Origin: Arthrobacter sp. DWC3
GTDB taxonomy: Bacteria; Actinomycetota; Actinomycetes; Actinomycetales; Micrococcaceae
Direction: 5' to 3'
Length of the DNA: 64,000 bases
Assembly (NCBI RefSeq): GCF_002929375.1
Contig: NZ_PJIP01000001.1
Span: forward strand, 372,001 to 436,000
Each line of letters opens with the position of its first letter. The first letter of the stretch is position 1. Positions 53,639-64,000 of this stretch are shown in pieces. A program made the translations under genes and the position numbers. The notes below the pieces were generated by a model. It made no database searches, was not told where the DNA came from, and saw nothing but the letters and a program-made list of their open reading frames with translations.

Positions 53639-56600
53639 ATGACACAACGGAGAAAAGCCGGGCAGGGGCGCGGTTCCCTGCGCACTGCCACGGCTATCGT
53701 TCTGGGTCTGCCGCTACTGGTGACATCGACGGCCGTGGCGCCTGCTGCATTCGCAGCGCCCGCTCCGGCCACCTCGGTCACGCCGCAGAAGGCGCCGGCC
53801 AAGGAGCTGGACCCCGCGCAGTACCCGGACGGCAAGTACATCGTCGTGCTCGCCGACAAGCCGATCGCCACCTACGAGGGCGGCGTCGAAGGCATCGCCC
53901 CGACCAAGCCGCAGCAGGGCGCGAAGCTCGACGCCGCCGCTGAGAACGTGCAGCAGTACTCCGAGTTCCTCGAGACCAAGCAGCAGGAGGTCGCCGCCGA
54001 GAAGAACGTCGAGATCAAGCGCACCTACACGGCCGCGCTCAACGGTTTCGCCGCTGACCTCAGCACCGACCAGGCCGTCGAGCTCGCCAAGAGCGACAAG
54101 GTGCTGTTCGTGGCCCCGGACGTCGAGAACGCCCCGGACTACTCGAGCATCGACTTCCTCGGCCTGAACGGCAACAAGGGGGCGTGGAAGAGCCAGTTCG
54201 GCGGCGAGAAGAACGCCGGTGCGGGCACCGTGGTCGGCGTGATCGACACCGGCTACGCACCCGACAACCCCTTCTTCGCCGGCAGCCCCGTCAAGCCGCT
54301 GAAGGGCAACGCGCAGCCCAAGGTCGGCGAGCCCTACCTGAACGCAGCCGGCGAGATCGCCATGCTGAAGTCGGACGGCTCCACCTTCGTCGGCGACTGC
54401 CAGGTCGGCGAGGACTTCGACGGCAGCCTCTGCAACTCGAAGGTCATCTCGGCCCAGTACTTCGCGGACGCGTTCCTCGCGAGCGTCCCCGAGGAGGACC
54501 GCGCACCCCAGGAAGTCCTCTCCCCCGTGGACATCGACAACCACGGCACGCACACGGCCAGCACGGCCGCCGGCAACGCGGGCGTCACCCAGACCGTCGA
54601 CGGCCGCAACTTCGGCGTCTCGTCGGGCGTGGCCCCGGCCGCCAAGATCTCCGTCTACAAGACCTGCTGGGAGGACAACGACGCCGACACCGGTGGCTGC
54701 TACTCCTCCGCCGCCATCGACGCCATCAACAAGGCGATCCTCGACGGTGTGGACGTCCTCAACTACTCCATCTCGGGCAGTACGACGACGACGACGGACC
54801 CCGTGTCCCTCGCCTTCCTCTCGGCCACGTCCGCGGGCATCTTCGTCGCCGCGTCGGCCGGCAACTCCGGCCCCACCCCCAGCACCGTGAACCACGGCGC
54901 TCCCTGGATGACCACGGTCGCCGCGAGCACGTTCAACTACGAACTGCAGGGCACGGCCGAGTTCTCCGACGGTTCCAAGTACCGCGGTGCCTCGATCATG
55001 CGCACCGGCGTCCCGGCCAGCCCGGTCGTCATCGCCGCGAACGTCGCAGCCCCGGGTGCCGTCAACCCGAACCTCTGCGGCCCCAACACGCTGGATCCCG
55101 CGAAGGTCGCCGGCAAGATCGTGGTCTGCGACCGCGGCGTCGTCGACCGCACCGCCAAGAGCGCCGAGGTCAAGCGCGGCGGCGGTGTGGGCATGATCCT
55201 CGTGAACCTCGTCGACTCCTCGACGGACACCGACCAGCACGTCATCCCCACGGTGCACGTCAACGCCCCGGAGGCCCTCGAGCTCAAGGCGAAGGTCGCG
55301 GCCAACCCGGCGATCACCGTCGCCCTGAAGCCCACGGACACCACGGGCAAGCCCCTGCCTCCCACCCCGCAGGTCGCAGGGTTCTCCTCGCGCGGCCCGC
55401 TGCTCGCCACCAACTCCGATCTCCTGAAGCCGGATGTCACGGCTCCCGGCGTGGCCGTCCTCGCGGGCGTCTCGACGGTCGGCTCCAACGGCGCGCAGTT
55501 CGGCTTCCTGTCCGGAACCTCCATGGCGTCTCCCCACGTCGCCGGTCTCGGCGCACTCGTGCTGAGCAAGAACCCCGCCTGGTCGCCGGCCACCGTGAAG
55601 TCCGCCATGATGACCACGGCCACCCCGCTGAAGACCGCCACCGGCGCCGTCGAGACCGACGTGCTCGCCGTGGGCGCGGGCCACATCAACCCGGCCTCGG
55701 TCCTCAGCCCAGGGCTCGTTTACGACCAGAACGCCGACGACTACCTGCGCTTCATCGCGGGCACCGGTGTGGACCTCGGCATCAAGGGCCTTCAGCCCGT
55801 CGCTTCCAAGGACACCAACGTGCCGTCGTTCGCGCTCGGCAACCTCACCGGACGCACCGAGGTGACCCGCACGGTCACCGCCCTCACGCCCGGCCTCTAC
55901 CGCGCCACCGCCAACGTCCCCGGAGTGAAGGTCACGGTCACGCCGTCGATCCTCAACTTCAGTGCCGCCGGCGAGACGCGCACGTTCAAGGTCTCCTTCG
56001 AGAACCAGAGTGCGGCGTTCGGCAAGTTCGCCGCCGGGTCGCTCACCTGGGCCGGCCAGGGCAAGACCGTCACCTCGCCGGTGGCCGTCCGTCCCCAGGC
56101 CGTCAACGCTCCCGCCCAGGCGGCCTTCACCTCGGCCGGCCCCGACGGCAGCGGGAAGTTCGACGTCACCTCGGGGACGAACACCCCCATCCAGATGACG
56201 CTGCAGGGTCTCGCCAAGGCGGACTCCTCGGCGATCAAGCTGGTTCCCGGTGGCCTGGTGAACGGGAACGACGCATCCAACGCCGTCAAGGACGTCACGG
56301 TCCCCGCCGGCGCCCCGGTCGCGAAGTTCTCCGTCCTCTCCAGCGACCCGACCGCCGACTTCGACATGTTCCTCGTCACGCCGGCCGGCACCGTCACGCA
56401 GGTGGCGACGTCGGACGCGAGTGAGAGCATCACGCTCGAGAACCCGGCACCCGGCAAGTACCGCATCATCGCGAACCTGTACGCCAGCAACGGCAACGCG
56501 CCGACCGCGGGCACCATCGACGCGGCGATCCTGACCGGTGCGGAGAAGAACGCCACCCTGACGCCCAACCCGCTCGCGCTGGCGAACGGCACCAAGGGCT

Positions 56601-56824
56601 CCGTGACCCTCACCTGGACCGGCCTCGCCGCCGGCTCCTACGTGGGCCGCGTGACCTACGCCGGTTCCTCGGCCGTCACCTACGTGACGGTCGTCGTCGG
56701 CGGGAACGGCGCGGCTGCCACGCAGCCCGCCGCTCAGCCCGCGGCCGAGCTCCCCGCCGTCAGCCCGGCGGACAAGCTCGTCACCGGTCCCCGCGAGGCG
56801 ACCACCCCGACCGGCGGCAAGTAG
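53639..56824 (+). CDS. Secreted S8 family serine peptidase (subtilase)
   Basis: Extracellular protease of 1061 residues. A Sec signal peptide (TATAIVLGLPLLVTSTAVAP, ending FAAPA) leads to an inhibitor-I9-like propeptide near 55-155. The catalytic domain has Asp203 (VIDTGY), His302 (DNHGTHTAST) and Ser628 (SGTSMASPHVAG). A PA domain lies inside it near 450-560, and fibronectin-III-like and pre-peptidase C-terminal-like parts follow. The ATG at 53639 is chosen as it opens the signal peptide. A CRP-like site precedes it and an SSI-like inhibitor gene is nearby. Confidence 0.95.
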   Translation: MTQRRKAGQGRGSLRTATAIVLGLPLLVTSTAVAPAAFAAPAPATSVTPQKAPAKELDPAQYPDGKYIVVLADKPIATYEGGVEGIAPTKPQQGAKLDAAAENVQQYSEFLETKQQEVAAEKNVEIKRTYTAALNGFAADLSTDQAVELAKSDKVLFVAPDVENAPDYSSIDFLGLNGNKGAWKSQFGGEKNAGAGTVVGVIDTGYAPDNPFFAGSPVKPLKGNAQPKVGEPYLNAAGEIAMLKSDGSTFVGDCQVGEDFDGSLCNSKVISAQYFADAFLASVPEEDRAPQEVLSPVDIDNHGTHTASTAAGNAGVTQTVDGRNFGVSSGVAPAAKISVYKTCWEDNDADTGGCYSSAAIDAINKAILDGVDVLNYSISGSTTTTTDPVSLAFLSATSAGIFVAASAGNSGPTPSTVNHGAPWMTTVAASTFNYELQGTAEFSDGSKYRGASIMRTGVPASPVVIAANVAAPGAVNPNLCGPNTLDPAKVAGKIVVCDRGVVDRTAKSAEVKRGGGVGMILVNLVDSSTDTDQHVIPTVHVNAPEALELKAKVAANPAITVALKPTDTTGKPLPPTPQVAGFSSRGPLLATNSDLLKPDVTAPGVAVLAGVSTVGSNGAQFGFLSGTSMASPHVAGLGALVLSKNPAWSPATVKSAMMTTATPLKTATGAVETDVLAVGAGHINPASVLSPGLVYDQNADDYLRFIAGTGVDLGIKGLQPVASKDTNVPSFALGNLTGRTEVTRTVTALTPGLYRATANVPGVKVTVTPSILNFSAAGETRTFKVSFENQSAAFGKFAAGSLTWAGQGKTVTSPVAVRPQAVNAPAQAAFTSAGPDGSGKFDVTSGTNTPIQMTLQGLAKADSSAIKLVPGGLVNGNDASNAVKDVTVPAGAPVAKFSVLSSDPTADFDMFLVTPAGTVTQVATSDASESITLENPAPGKYRIIANLYASNGNAPTAGTIDAAILTGAEKNATLTPNPLALANGTKGSVTLTWTGLAAGSYVGRVTYAGSSAVTYVTVVVGGNGAAATQPAAQPAAELPAVSPADKLVTGPREATTPTGGK

Positions 56825-56850
56825 CACGCGGCAGCACCGCCCCTAAGGGC

Positions 56851-56895
56851 ACATGACGAAGGCCGGTGGATCATCGATCCACCGGCCTTCGTCAT
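56851..56895. terminator. 20-21 bp inverted repeat between the subtilase gene and lysC
   Basis: Perfect arms 56851-56870 and 56876-56895 with a 5-base centre whose outer C and G can also pair. It lies between two convergent genes and probably ends both transcripts, though T-runs are lacking. Confidence 0.75.
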
Positions 56896-56945
56896 GTCGG
56901 CGCCGTCGTGCCTACGGGCGGCGCCGTCCGTCGTTCGTGCCCCGG

Positions 56946-58232
<1,287 letters not shown>

Positions 58233-58340
58233 GCACTCGCTCACTGGGGACGACGGCGGTCCTCGCCGTGCTGACTGGGAATCCAGGGGCGGCAGCACCG
58301 GCGCCTCGGGGACGTCGGACCGGAATCCGACACCCGTGCC

Positions 58341-58370
58341 AGTGTAGCGGCGGGCCGTTTGCGCGCTCAA
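58341..58370 (-). promoter_or_regulatory. Candidate lysC promoter
   Basis: On the minus strand TTGAGC (58365-58370) and TACACT (58341-58346) are 18 bases apart. This gives a leader of about 100 bases. Confidence 0.5.
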
Positions 58371-58447
58371 AGTCCGGGTCGGATTAAGAACAGGCTCTCC
58401 GGCGGCCTTTTCGTGCCGCCCTCCGGCCCGGACCCGGCGACGTCGCC

Positions 58448-58453
58448 TACGCT
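58448..58453 (+). promoter_or_regulatory. Candidate -10 box for leaderless ABC ATPase mRNA
   Basis: TACGCT ends 6 bases before the ATG at 58460, with no ribosome binding site between. Confidence 0.5.
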
Positions 58454-58459
58454 CGTACC

Positions 58460-59392
58460 ATGACAGACGACTTTGGGGGAATCGTTGTCGCGGGGGTTGC
58501 CAGGAGCTTCGGTTCGGTGCAGGCGATCCGCGGCATCGATTTCGTGGCCCCGCCCGGGGAAGTGACCGCCCTGATCGGTCCCAACGGCTCCGGCAAGACG
58601 ACGCTGATGCTGATGATGGCGAGCCTGCTGGCGCCCGATTCCGGCACCGTACGCGTGGCAGGGTTCGACCCCGTCACCCAGCCGGCGGAGGTGCGGAGCC
58701 GGATCGGCTGGATGCCGGACACCCTCGGGGTCTGGGAGTCCCTCACCGCCTTCGAGGTGCTGAAGGCCGTCGGCGCCCTCTACGGCATGAGCGCCGCCGA
58801 CAGCGCCCGGCGTGCCGACGAACTGCTGGTCACGGTGAACCTCACCGAGTTCGGCCGGAGGCCGGCACGTGTGCTCTCGCGGGGGCAGCAGCAGCGCCTC
58901 AGCCTCGCCCGGGCCCTCATCCACGACCCGGAAGTGCTGCTCCTCGACGAGCCCGCATCGGGGCTCGACCCCGGATCGCGGGTGGAACTGCGATCCCTCC
59001 TGCGCGCGCTGGCCGCGGCGGGCAAGACCGTGGTGGTGTCCAGCCACGTCCTCTCGGAGCTCGACGAGATCGCCGACCGCGCCGTCTTCGTCAGCCGCGG
59101 GCAGTCCGTGAAGAGCCAGACGCTCGACGAGGCCGGCAGCCAGGCACGCCGCTACTACGTGCAGGCGCAGCCCATGGCGGCGCTCGCCGAGGCGCTGCAG
59201 AGCTACGGGGTCCGCTTCGAGAGGCGCGGGGACTCCCGGCGCGAGGAGTTCCTCGTCCAGCTCGGCAGCACGGCGGAGGCCTCCTGGCTGCTGCGCACCC
59301 TGGTGATGGGCGACGTCGTCGTCACTGCCTTCGCGCCCGCCGGAGGCGCCCTCGAGGAGACCTACATGAGCCTGGATACGGACCGACTGTGA
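58460..59392 (+). CDS. ABC transporter ATP-binding protein
   Basis: ATPase of an ABC-2 type exporter, 310 residues. It has Walker [13 protein letters not shown] near 41, a Q-loop region [11 protein letters not shown], signature [16 protein letters not shown] and Walker [17 protein letters not shown], followed by the [13 protein letters not shown] switch. The last 80 residues form the accessory domain typical of these exporters. It overlaps the next gene by GTGA. The exported substrate cannot be told. Confidence 0.9.
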   Translation: MTDDFGGIVVAGVARSFGSVQAIRGIDFVAPPGEVTALIGPNGSGKTTLMLMMASLLAPDSGTVRVAGFDPVTQPAEVRSRIGWMPDTLGVWESLTAFEVLKAVGALYGMSAADSARRADELLVTVNLTEFGRRPARVLSRGQQQRLSLARALIHDPEVLLLDEPASGLDPGSRVELRSLLRALAAAGKTVVVSSHVLSELDEIADRAVFVSRGQSVKSQTLDEAGSQARRYYVQAQPMAALAEALQSYGVRFERRGDSRREEFLVQLGSTAEASWLLRTLVMGDVVVTAFAPAGGALEETYMSLDTDRL

Positions 59393-60522
59393 GCACTGTG
59401 ACCGAACCCTCCGCACCGCACCCCGTCCGCTCCTCCACCAGGCTGCCCTTCCGCTCCGCCGTCCGGACCGTGTTCTCCCTCGAGATGCGCCAGCGCCTCC
59501 GGGGCAGGGGCTGGTACTGGATGCTCGCCATCTGGTTCGTCGTGATCGCCTTCGTCTTCGTGCTCGGGACGGCGTTCCTCGGGTCGACCGGCAACGAGGG
59601 CGGGATCCTCTTCGACCTGGTGGTCGGCTTCGTGCTGCTGTTCGGACTCCTCGTCGCTCCGGGGCTGTCCGCCAACGCCGTGAACGGCGACCGGGCAGGC
59701 GGCACCCTCGCGATCCTCCAGGTGACCCTCCTGACCCCCGGGCAGCTGCTCCTCGGCAAATGGCTGGCCTCCTGGGTGGGGTCACTCGCGTTCCTCGTCC
59801 TCAGCAGTCCCTTCATCTTCTGGGCCCTGGCGCTGGGAGGGGTGAACGCCGCGGAAGCGCTGGTCTCGCTCGTCATGCTCGCGGTGGAGCTCGGCGTCGT
59901 CTGCGCCATCGGCGTGGGCGTCTCGGCGCTGGCCGACCGGCCGCTGTTCTCGATCGTCAGCACGTACATGCTGGTGGCACTGCTGGCGATCGGCACCGTG
60001 ATCGTCTTCGGGTTGGGCACCACGCTGGTGATGGAGGAACGCACCGTGCGGTCCTCGTACTACACCTATCCCGAGAGCGGCCTCGACAGCACGGGCGTCC
60101 CGGAGGAGGGCGCCGAGCCGGTGTGCCGGTCCCAGACCTACACCGCCGACCTCCCCGACACGCAGTACATCGCGTGGCTGCTCGCGGCGAACCCGTTCGT
60201 GGTGGTCGCCGACGCCGTGCCCTACAACCTCCCGGACGTGGAGGCCGACCCGACGCCGGGCGCCCTGGTCGCGGGCGGCTACTACGCGCCCGGCGTCATG
60301 GAGACGGTCAGCCAGGGGGTGCGCTCGGCCCAGGCGGGGCCCGACCTCGAGATCACCTGCGAGGAATCGACGGGAGGGCGCCGGCCGCTGCCGCAGGGCG
60401 TGCCCATCTGGCCCCTGGGCCTCGGACTCCAGCTCCTGCTGGCCGGAGGGCTCCTGTTCATCGGCCGCCGGAGGCTGACGATGCCGGCCAGGCGACTGGC
60501 ACAGGGCATCCGCATCGCCTGA
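59389..60522 (+). CDS. ABC transporter permease (ABC-2 type)
   Basis: Membrane partner of the upstream ATPase, 377 residues. A helix near 45-70 follows a cytosolic N-terminus; five more helices lie before a long outer or loop region near residues 220-335, which holds two spaced cysteines (EPVCRSQTY and LEITCEESTG). A final helix ends with basic GRRRLTMPARRL. GTG overlaps the ATPase stop. The two cysteines might form a disulfide outside; that is inference. Confidence 0.85.
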   Translation: MSTVTEPSAPHPVRSSTRLPFRSAVRTVFSLEMRQRLRGRGWYWMLAIWFVVIAFVFVLGTAFLGSTGNEGGILFDLVVGFVLLFGLLVAPGLSANAVNGDRAGGTLAILQVTLLTPGQLLLGKWLASWVGSLAFLVLSSPFIFWALALGGVNAAEALVSLVMLAVELGVVCAIGVGVSALADRPLFSIVSTYMLVALLAIGTVIVFGLGTTLVMEERTVRSSYYTYPESGLDSTGVPEEGAEPVCRSQTYTADLPDTQYIAWLLAANPFVVVADAVPYNLPDVEADPTPGALVAGGYYAPGVMETVSQGVRSAQAGPDLEITCEESTGGRRPLPQGVPIWPLGLGLQLLLAGGLLFIGRRRLTMPARRLAQGIRIA

Positions 60523-60540
60523 GCAGCTGCCGGAGTCTTC

Positions 60541-60604
60541 CGCGACCGGCTCCCGAGGACGCCGGAACTGCTGTGAGGTCCGGCGTCCTCGGGAGCCGGT
60601 CGCG
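60541..60604. terminator. 26-bp perfect inverted repeat between ABC permease and recR
   Basis: Arms 60541-60566 and 60579-60604 are exact complements around a 12-base loop. The right arm ends directly before the recR stop codon (60605-60607). It most likely stops transcription from both sides, although T-runs are absent. Confidence 0.8.
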
Positions 60605-61201
60605 TCAGGACATGGCGCGGCGGCCCTCGAAGGCGCGTCCGAGGGTCACCTCGTCGGCGTACTCGAGGTCACCGCCGACCGGCAGCCCGGAGGCGAGGCG
60701 GGTCACGGGGATGCCGATGGTCTTGAGCATGCGCACGAGATAGGTCGCCGTCGCCTCACCCTCGAGGTTGGGGTCGGTGGCGATGATGATCTCCTGGACC
60801 TGCTCGTCCGAGAGGCGGGACAGCAGTTCGCGGATGCGCAGCTGGTCCGGCCCCACACCGGCGATGGGATTGATGGCGCCTCCGAGGACGTGGTAGCGGC
60901 CGCGGAACGAGCGCGTGCGCTCGACGGCGATGACGTCCTTGGATTCCTCGACCACGCAGATCATGGTCGGGTCGCGGCGCGGGTCGCGGCAGATGGCGCA
61001 CTTGTCCTGTTCCGCGACGTTGCCGCAGACGGTGCAGAACTTCACGCGTTCCTTGACCGTGGTGATGGCGGTGACGAGGCGCTGCATGTCCTCACCGTCC
61101 GCCTCGAGGATGTGGAACGCGAGGCGCTGGGCCGACTTCGGTCCTACCCCCGGCAGGCGTCCGAGCTCGTCGATCAGCTCCTGCACTGCACCTTCGTACA
61201 C
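60605..61201 (-). CDS. recR: Recombination protein RecR
   Basis: Acts with RecF and RecO to load RecA at gaps during repair. The 198 residues show the helix-hairpin-helix [20 protein letters not shown], a zinc finger of four cysteines ([17 protein letters not shown]), and the Toprim domain with [12 protein letters not shown] and [15 protein letters not shown] at 61201 is chosen as it opens the conserved start ([12 protein letters not shown]); the longer frame lies in the gap. It follows dnaX, the usual order. Confidence 0.95.
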   Translation of the reverse strand: MYEGAVQELIDELGRLPGVGPKSAQRLAFHILEADGEDMQRLVTAITTVKERVKFCTVCGNVAEQDKCAICRDPRRDPTMICVVEESKDVIAVERTRSFRGRYHVLGGAINPIAGVGPDQLRIRELLSRLSDEQVQEIIIATDPNLEGEATATYLVRMLKTIGIPVTRLASGLPVGGDLEYADEVTLGRAFEGRRAMS

Positions 61202-61258
61202 GGTGGTCCCTTTTCTGCTGTCTGTTCGACCGGCGTCGTCGCGGCCGTCGGCATGCTG

Positions 61259-61285
61259 CCGTGCCCGCCCCGCGGCGGGCACGGG
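61259..61285. repeat. GC hairpin between dnaX and recR
   Basis: CCGTGCCCGC (61259-61268) pairs with GCGGGCACGG (61275-61284) around a 6-base loop. It may partly end the dnaX transcript or mark an RNA processing site. Confidence 0.45.
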
Positions 61286-61377
61286 AGCGCCCTTCCATTG
61301 TCCGCCCTGCACGGGTGCGGGCGGGTCACACCACGGACCGATTCCGCCCTCGGCATGCCCTCACGGGCCGTGCGGCG

Positions 61378-64000
61378 TCACTGGCCGTCGATGCTGCGTT
61401 CCTCGATGAGCCGTCCGTTGAGGATGCGCTCGATCGCCGTGCGGCCCACGAGTCCTGACTCCTCGATGGTCTCGTCGTCCGCGCTGGGCTCGTCCACCAC
61501 GAAGCGGGAATCCGCGGCACCCCGGGCGGCCGCAGCCTCCTCGGCCCGCTTCCGCTCGGCCTCGTCGAGGAGCTGCTGGTAACGGCTGATCGGTTTCTGC
61601 CGGATGTTCTCGGCGGGGGCCGGGCGCTCCGGGGCGGCCGTTCCAGCCGCTCCGGACGGGGCGACGGGCCGGGTGGATCCGTTCGTGGATCCGCTGCTGG
61701 ATCCACTGGATCCGCCGGACCCCGCAGGCCCCGAGAACCCCGTGGGGCCGGTGGGCGCGACCGGTCCTGCGGGCCGGTCCGGCACAGGGCCGCGTGCCCC
61801 CGCGCCGGCCAGGCCGCGCGGCTGCACGGGCGACGACGGTGCGGCGGTGACCGGGGACGCGGGCGGTGTGGTGGCGGCGGGAGGGCTCCAGACCACCGAC
61901 CGGGACGGTGCCGGGTCGGCGGCCTGCGCCGCAGGGGCAGGTCCGGGAGTGCGCTGTGGTGCGGGCGACGTCGCTGCCTCACGCGAACCTCCGCTGCGGT
62001 CCGGTGAGGGAGCCGGTGCGGGACGCGTCGCTGCAGCCTGCTGCGGTTCCCTCGGGCGCCGTTCGTAGGGGTCCTCCGGTACCCGACCCCAGTCGCCCCC
62101 GGGGTCGAAGGCTTCCTCGGGAGGCTCGACGAGCGCCCACGAGTCGTCCGACATCGACGGATCCCATGCACTGACGGCCTCGGACACGGGACCGTCGGAG
62201 GCGGCGCGACCCGACCCGCGACCGTCTCCCGGACGGGAGCCGGTAGTGCCACTCCGGTTCTGACGGGTGTTCCCGGGAGTGCTGCTCTGCTGGTCCGGGG
62301 TGCGGTCCGGCTCGACCCCCGGGGCGTCGGGACGTGTCGCGGTGTGGCTGCCGTTGCGGGTGACCGGCTGACCCTGTTCACGGGTGGGTGCGGAGATCGG
62401 CCGGGTCGGTTCGCGGGTGGGCGGAGCATCCCCGGAAGGGATGACCGCTGTGGGCCCTGATGCCGCTGCCGGCGGTATAGAGGACGCCTCGGATGGTCGG
62501 TCACGACCGCCACCGCCGTCGACGTCGGGAGCGGACGCGGGAGCAGGGGCGGGTGCACCGGGGCCGCCGGGAACGGATGGCGCAGCGGACCAGGCACCGT
62601 CGGCACCACTGCGGTCGGTCGACGGCGCGGGAGTGCCGAGGCCCGGGTTACTGCCCCGGGCCGCCTGACTGGCCGGTACTTTTGGGCCCGACTCACCCGC
62701 CCCGCCGGCGTCGTGGACCGCCTCGATGGAACACGTCAGCCCGAGGACCTTGTGGATGGCCTGCTTCACGTTGTCCACGTGGGGGCCGCGCTGGAAGCCG
62801 ATGGCGTTGCCCTGGTTGGCGAAGGCCAGCACCAGCTGGTTGCCCTCGAAGGAGCGTGGTTTCGCGGAGACGTTGACGATCAGCCAGGTGGCCCGTTTGA
62901 TACGTGCCACCTCGTCCATGATCTCGGGCCAGGCGCGCCGGATCATCTCGACGCTCCCGGCGGTCGCGCCAGGCGCACCGGGCTGGCCCTGCTGGCCCTG
63001 GTCCGCTCGACGGGCCTCCTGCTGCGGCTGCCCCTGCTGCGGGCCACGCTGAACCGGCCCGCGAGCGGACTCCTGGGACCCGTCCTGAACCGGCCCTCGG
63101 ACCAGCTGCTGCGGTCCGCCCTGGGGAGGTCCCTGCGGTCCGCCCTGAACCGGCCCTCGAGCCGAGTCCTGCGAGCCGCCTTGCGGCTGGGAGGGTGCGC
63201 CCCAGGACGGCACGGTCCCGTCCTGGGCTGGGGTGCCGTCGGCCGGACCGCCCGTGCCGGCGGGATGCTGACCGCCCTCGGTCCGGCGATCGCCCGACGG
63301 CTGCTGCTCACGCCCGACGCCCTCGGGAGCGCGCCCGTCGTCCTGCTGCAACGCATCGCGAGTCGGCACAGCAGGCTGCGCCGACGGCAGTGAGGTAGCA
63401 GGCACTACGGGATCGGCTGCGGCATGATCCTGGCCGCTCGCCGGTCGCCCGGACGGCGTCCCGGATGCGGGGGCAGGCGAGGCCGCCGGTACGGCCGGGG
63501 CCTGGCCGGACGGACCTGTGGCTCCGCCCGCTGCGGGCTGCTTCGCCGGCGCGTCCTTCTTCGGCTCGGAGTCGACGAACGCGGAGTCCGTGGAGACGCC
63601 CCAGCTGCCACCCCAGTCGGGGGACGAGTCGGCGGGTACAGGCGCTGCGCCCGACCGGTCAGCACGTGGCGCCCCGGGGACGCCGGTGGAGGGCGCGCCC
63701 GGTACCGCTGCGGCGACGGCTGGAGCGGCCGGGTCCGCCGCGGGCAGCGACCAGCGGGCCGCGGCCTCCTCGGCCGTCCGGGGGACATCGAGCCGGGGGC
63801 GGGCCGGTGCCTTCGGTGTCTCCTCGGCCACGGCATCCGTTGCCGCTTCCGCCGCGGGGGTGCCGGCGGCGTACTCGAGGCGCCGCTCGATGCGGTCCAC
63901 CCGTGCCAGGGTGCCGCGGACCGTGGCATCGGCAGCCGGGAGCAGCAACCGGGCGCAGAGGAGTTCGAGGTGCAGGCGGGGCGAGGTGGCTCCGGTCATC
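61378..64000 (-). CDS. dnaX: DNA polymerase III subunit gamma/tau, C-terminal part (cut by window edge)
   Basis: Clamp-loader subunit that links the polymerase cores and helicase. The N-terminal AAA+ domains are outside the window; the frame is open to the right edge and about 873 residues are visible. The first of these (LHLELLCARLLLPAADATVRGTLARVDRIERRLEYA) end domain III. A long Pro/Ala/Gly/Gln-rich stretch follows, then a compact tau-type domain (IRRAWPEIMDEVARIKRATW to VLGLTCSIEAVHD) and a second Pro/Ser/Thr-rich stretch. The C-terminus has a basic RQKPISRYQQLLDEAERKRAEE helix. The linkers are unusually long. Confidence 0.93.
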   Translation of the reverse strand, partial: MTGATSPRLHLELLCARLLLPAADATVRGTLARVDRIERRLEYAAGTPAAEAATDAVAEETPKAPARPRLDVPRTAEEAAARWSLPAADPAAPAVAAAVPGAPSTGVPGAPRADRSGAAPVPADSSPDWGGSWGVSTDSAFVDSEPKKDAPAKQPAAGGATGPSGQAPAVPAASPAPASGTPSGRPASGQDHAAADPVVPATSLPSAQPAVPTRDALQQDDGRAPEGVGREQQPSGDRRTEGGQHPAGTGGPADGTPAQDGTVPSWGAPSQPQGGSQDSARGPVQGGPQGPPQGGPQQLVRGPVQDGSQESARGPVQRGPQQGQPQQEARRADQGQQGQPGAPGATAGSVEMIRRAWPEIMDEVARIKRATWLIVNVSAKPRSFEGNQLVLAFANQGNAIGFQRGPHVDNVKQAIHKVLGLTCSIEAVHDAGGAGESGPKVPASQAARGSNPGLGTPAPSTDRSGADGAWSAAPSVPGGPGAPAPAPASAPDVDGGGGRDRPSEASSIPPAAASGPTAVIPSGDAPPTREPTRPISAPTREQGQPVTRNGSHTATRPDAPGVEPDRTPDQQSSTPGNTRQNRSGTTGSRPGDGRGSGRAASDGPVSEAVSAWDPSMSDDSWALVEPPEEAFDPGGDWGRVPEDPYERRPREPQQAAATRPAPAPSPDRSGGSREAATSPAPQRTPGPAPAAQAADPAPSRSVVWSPPAATTPPASPVTAAPSSPVQPRGLAGAGARGPVPDRPAGPVAPTGPTGFSGPAGSGGSSGSSSGSTNGSTRPVAPSGAAGTAAPERPAPAENIRQKPISRYQQLLDEAERKRAEEAAAARGAADSRFVVDEPSADDETIEESGLVGRTAIERILNGRLIEERSIDGQ
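63049..63156 (-). repeat. Imperfect repeats in the dnaX linker
   Basis: CTGAACCGGCCC recurs at 63049-63060, 63085-63096 and 63145-63156, spacings of 36 and 60 bases, both multiples of 12. The protein reads as repeated SARGPVQGGPQ-like units. Confidence 0.75.

Noticed and set aside
53714-56827. 1037-residue open frame opposite the subtilase gene
   Set aside because: Antisense shadow; the composition is Gly/Arg/Asp/Val-rich without any domain, while the plus strand has an intact catalytic triad.

Overview
The window is 64 kb of high-GC chromosome with short intergenic gaps, many 1-4 nt start/stop overlaps, many GTG and some TTG starts, and several genes that look leaderless. With the gene content (purSQL, dnaX-recR, fba followed by a DUF3151 gene, kdpFABC-DE, SSI-type inhibitor, c-di-AMP riboswitch ahead of a LysM-NlpC/P60 protein) this points to an actinobacterium, most likely Micrococcaceae of the Arthrobacter type. 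That placement is inference; no rRNA is present. I see no IS element, prophage, CRISPR array or tRNA.

1-24,800 is mainly carbohydrate and central metabolism. A ribose/xylose-type ABC importer, cut at the left edge, is followed by a ROK regulator. Then come pyrE, an alpha/beta hydrolase, a NagD-like phosphatase, a TrmH-type methyltransferase, class II fructose-bisphosphate aldolase with a DUF3151 gene, a small excisionase-type HTH protein, an overlapping DUF2975 / Xre / MpaB-like oxygenase operon, purA, a SurA-like lipoprotein, a DUF427 protein and a nitrilase-family amidohydrolase. A LacI-family regulator (probably AraR) precedes araB-araD-araA and a ChvE/MmsAB-type sugar importer. An operator-like palindrome lies in the promoter, and a perfect 17-bp hairpin separates the binding-protein gene from the ATPase gene.

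24,800-40,100 holds a sigma / membrane anti-sigma-like pair and two minus-strand sulfur operons, each behind a SAM-I type riboswitch: sfnG-metY-CoA-binding protein, and ssuB-ssuA-ssuC-acs. A second CoA-binding paralogue diverges from the latter. Between them lie a secreted GH6 cellulase with a CebR-like box and a LysM-NlpC/P60 protein behind a c-di-AMP (ydaO) riboswitch. A plausible reading is one SAM-repressed program: scavenge sulfur from sulfonates and dimethyl sulfone, build homocysteine by the O-acetylhomoserine route, and recycle the acetate released by MetY through Acs.

40,300-48,300 is a complete kdp locus: two membrane micropeptides (the second is KdpF), KdpABC and the KdpDE two-component system. 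48,300-51,700 is purS-purQ-purL on the minus strand. 51,800-57,000 has an SSI-like inhibitor lipoprotein, a protein usually named 3-methyladenine DNA glycosylase, and a 1061-residue secreted subtilase with a CRP-like palindrome upstream. The right end holds lysC, an ABC exporter pair, recR and the 3' part of dnaX, which runs off the edge.

No gap over about 300 bases lacks an explanation. The two largest (29,823-30,133 and 31,715-32,009) hold riboswitches and promoter or operator elements. Nothing here is clearly a new class of system; the two SAM-switched operons and their proposed acetate loop are the most interesting part.
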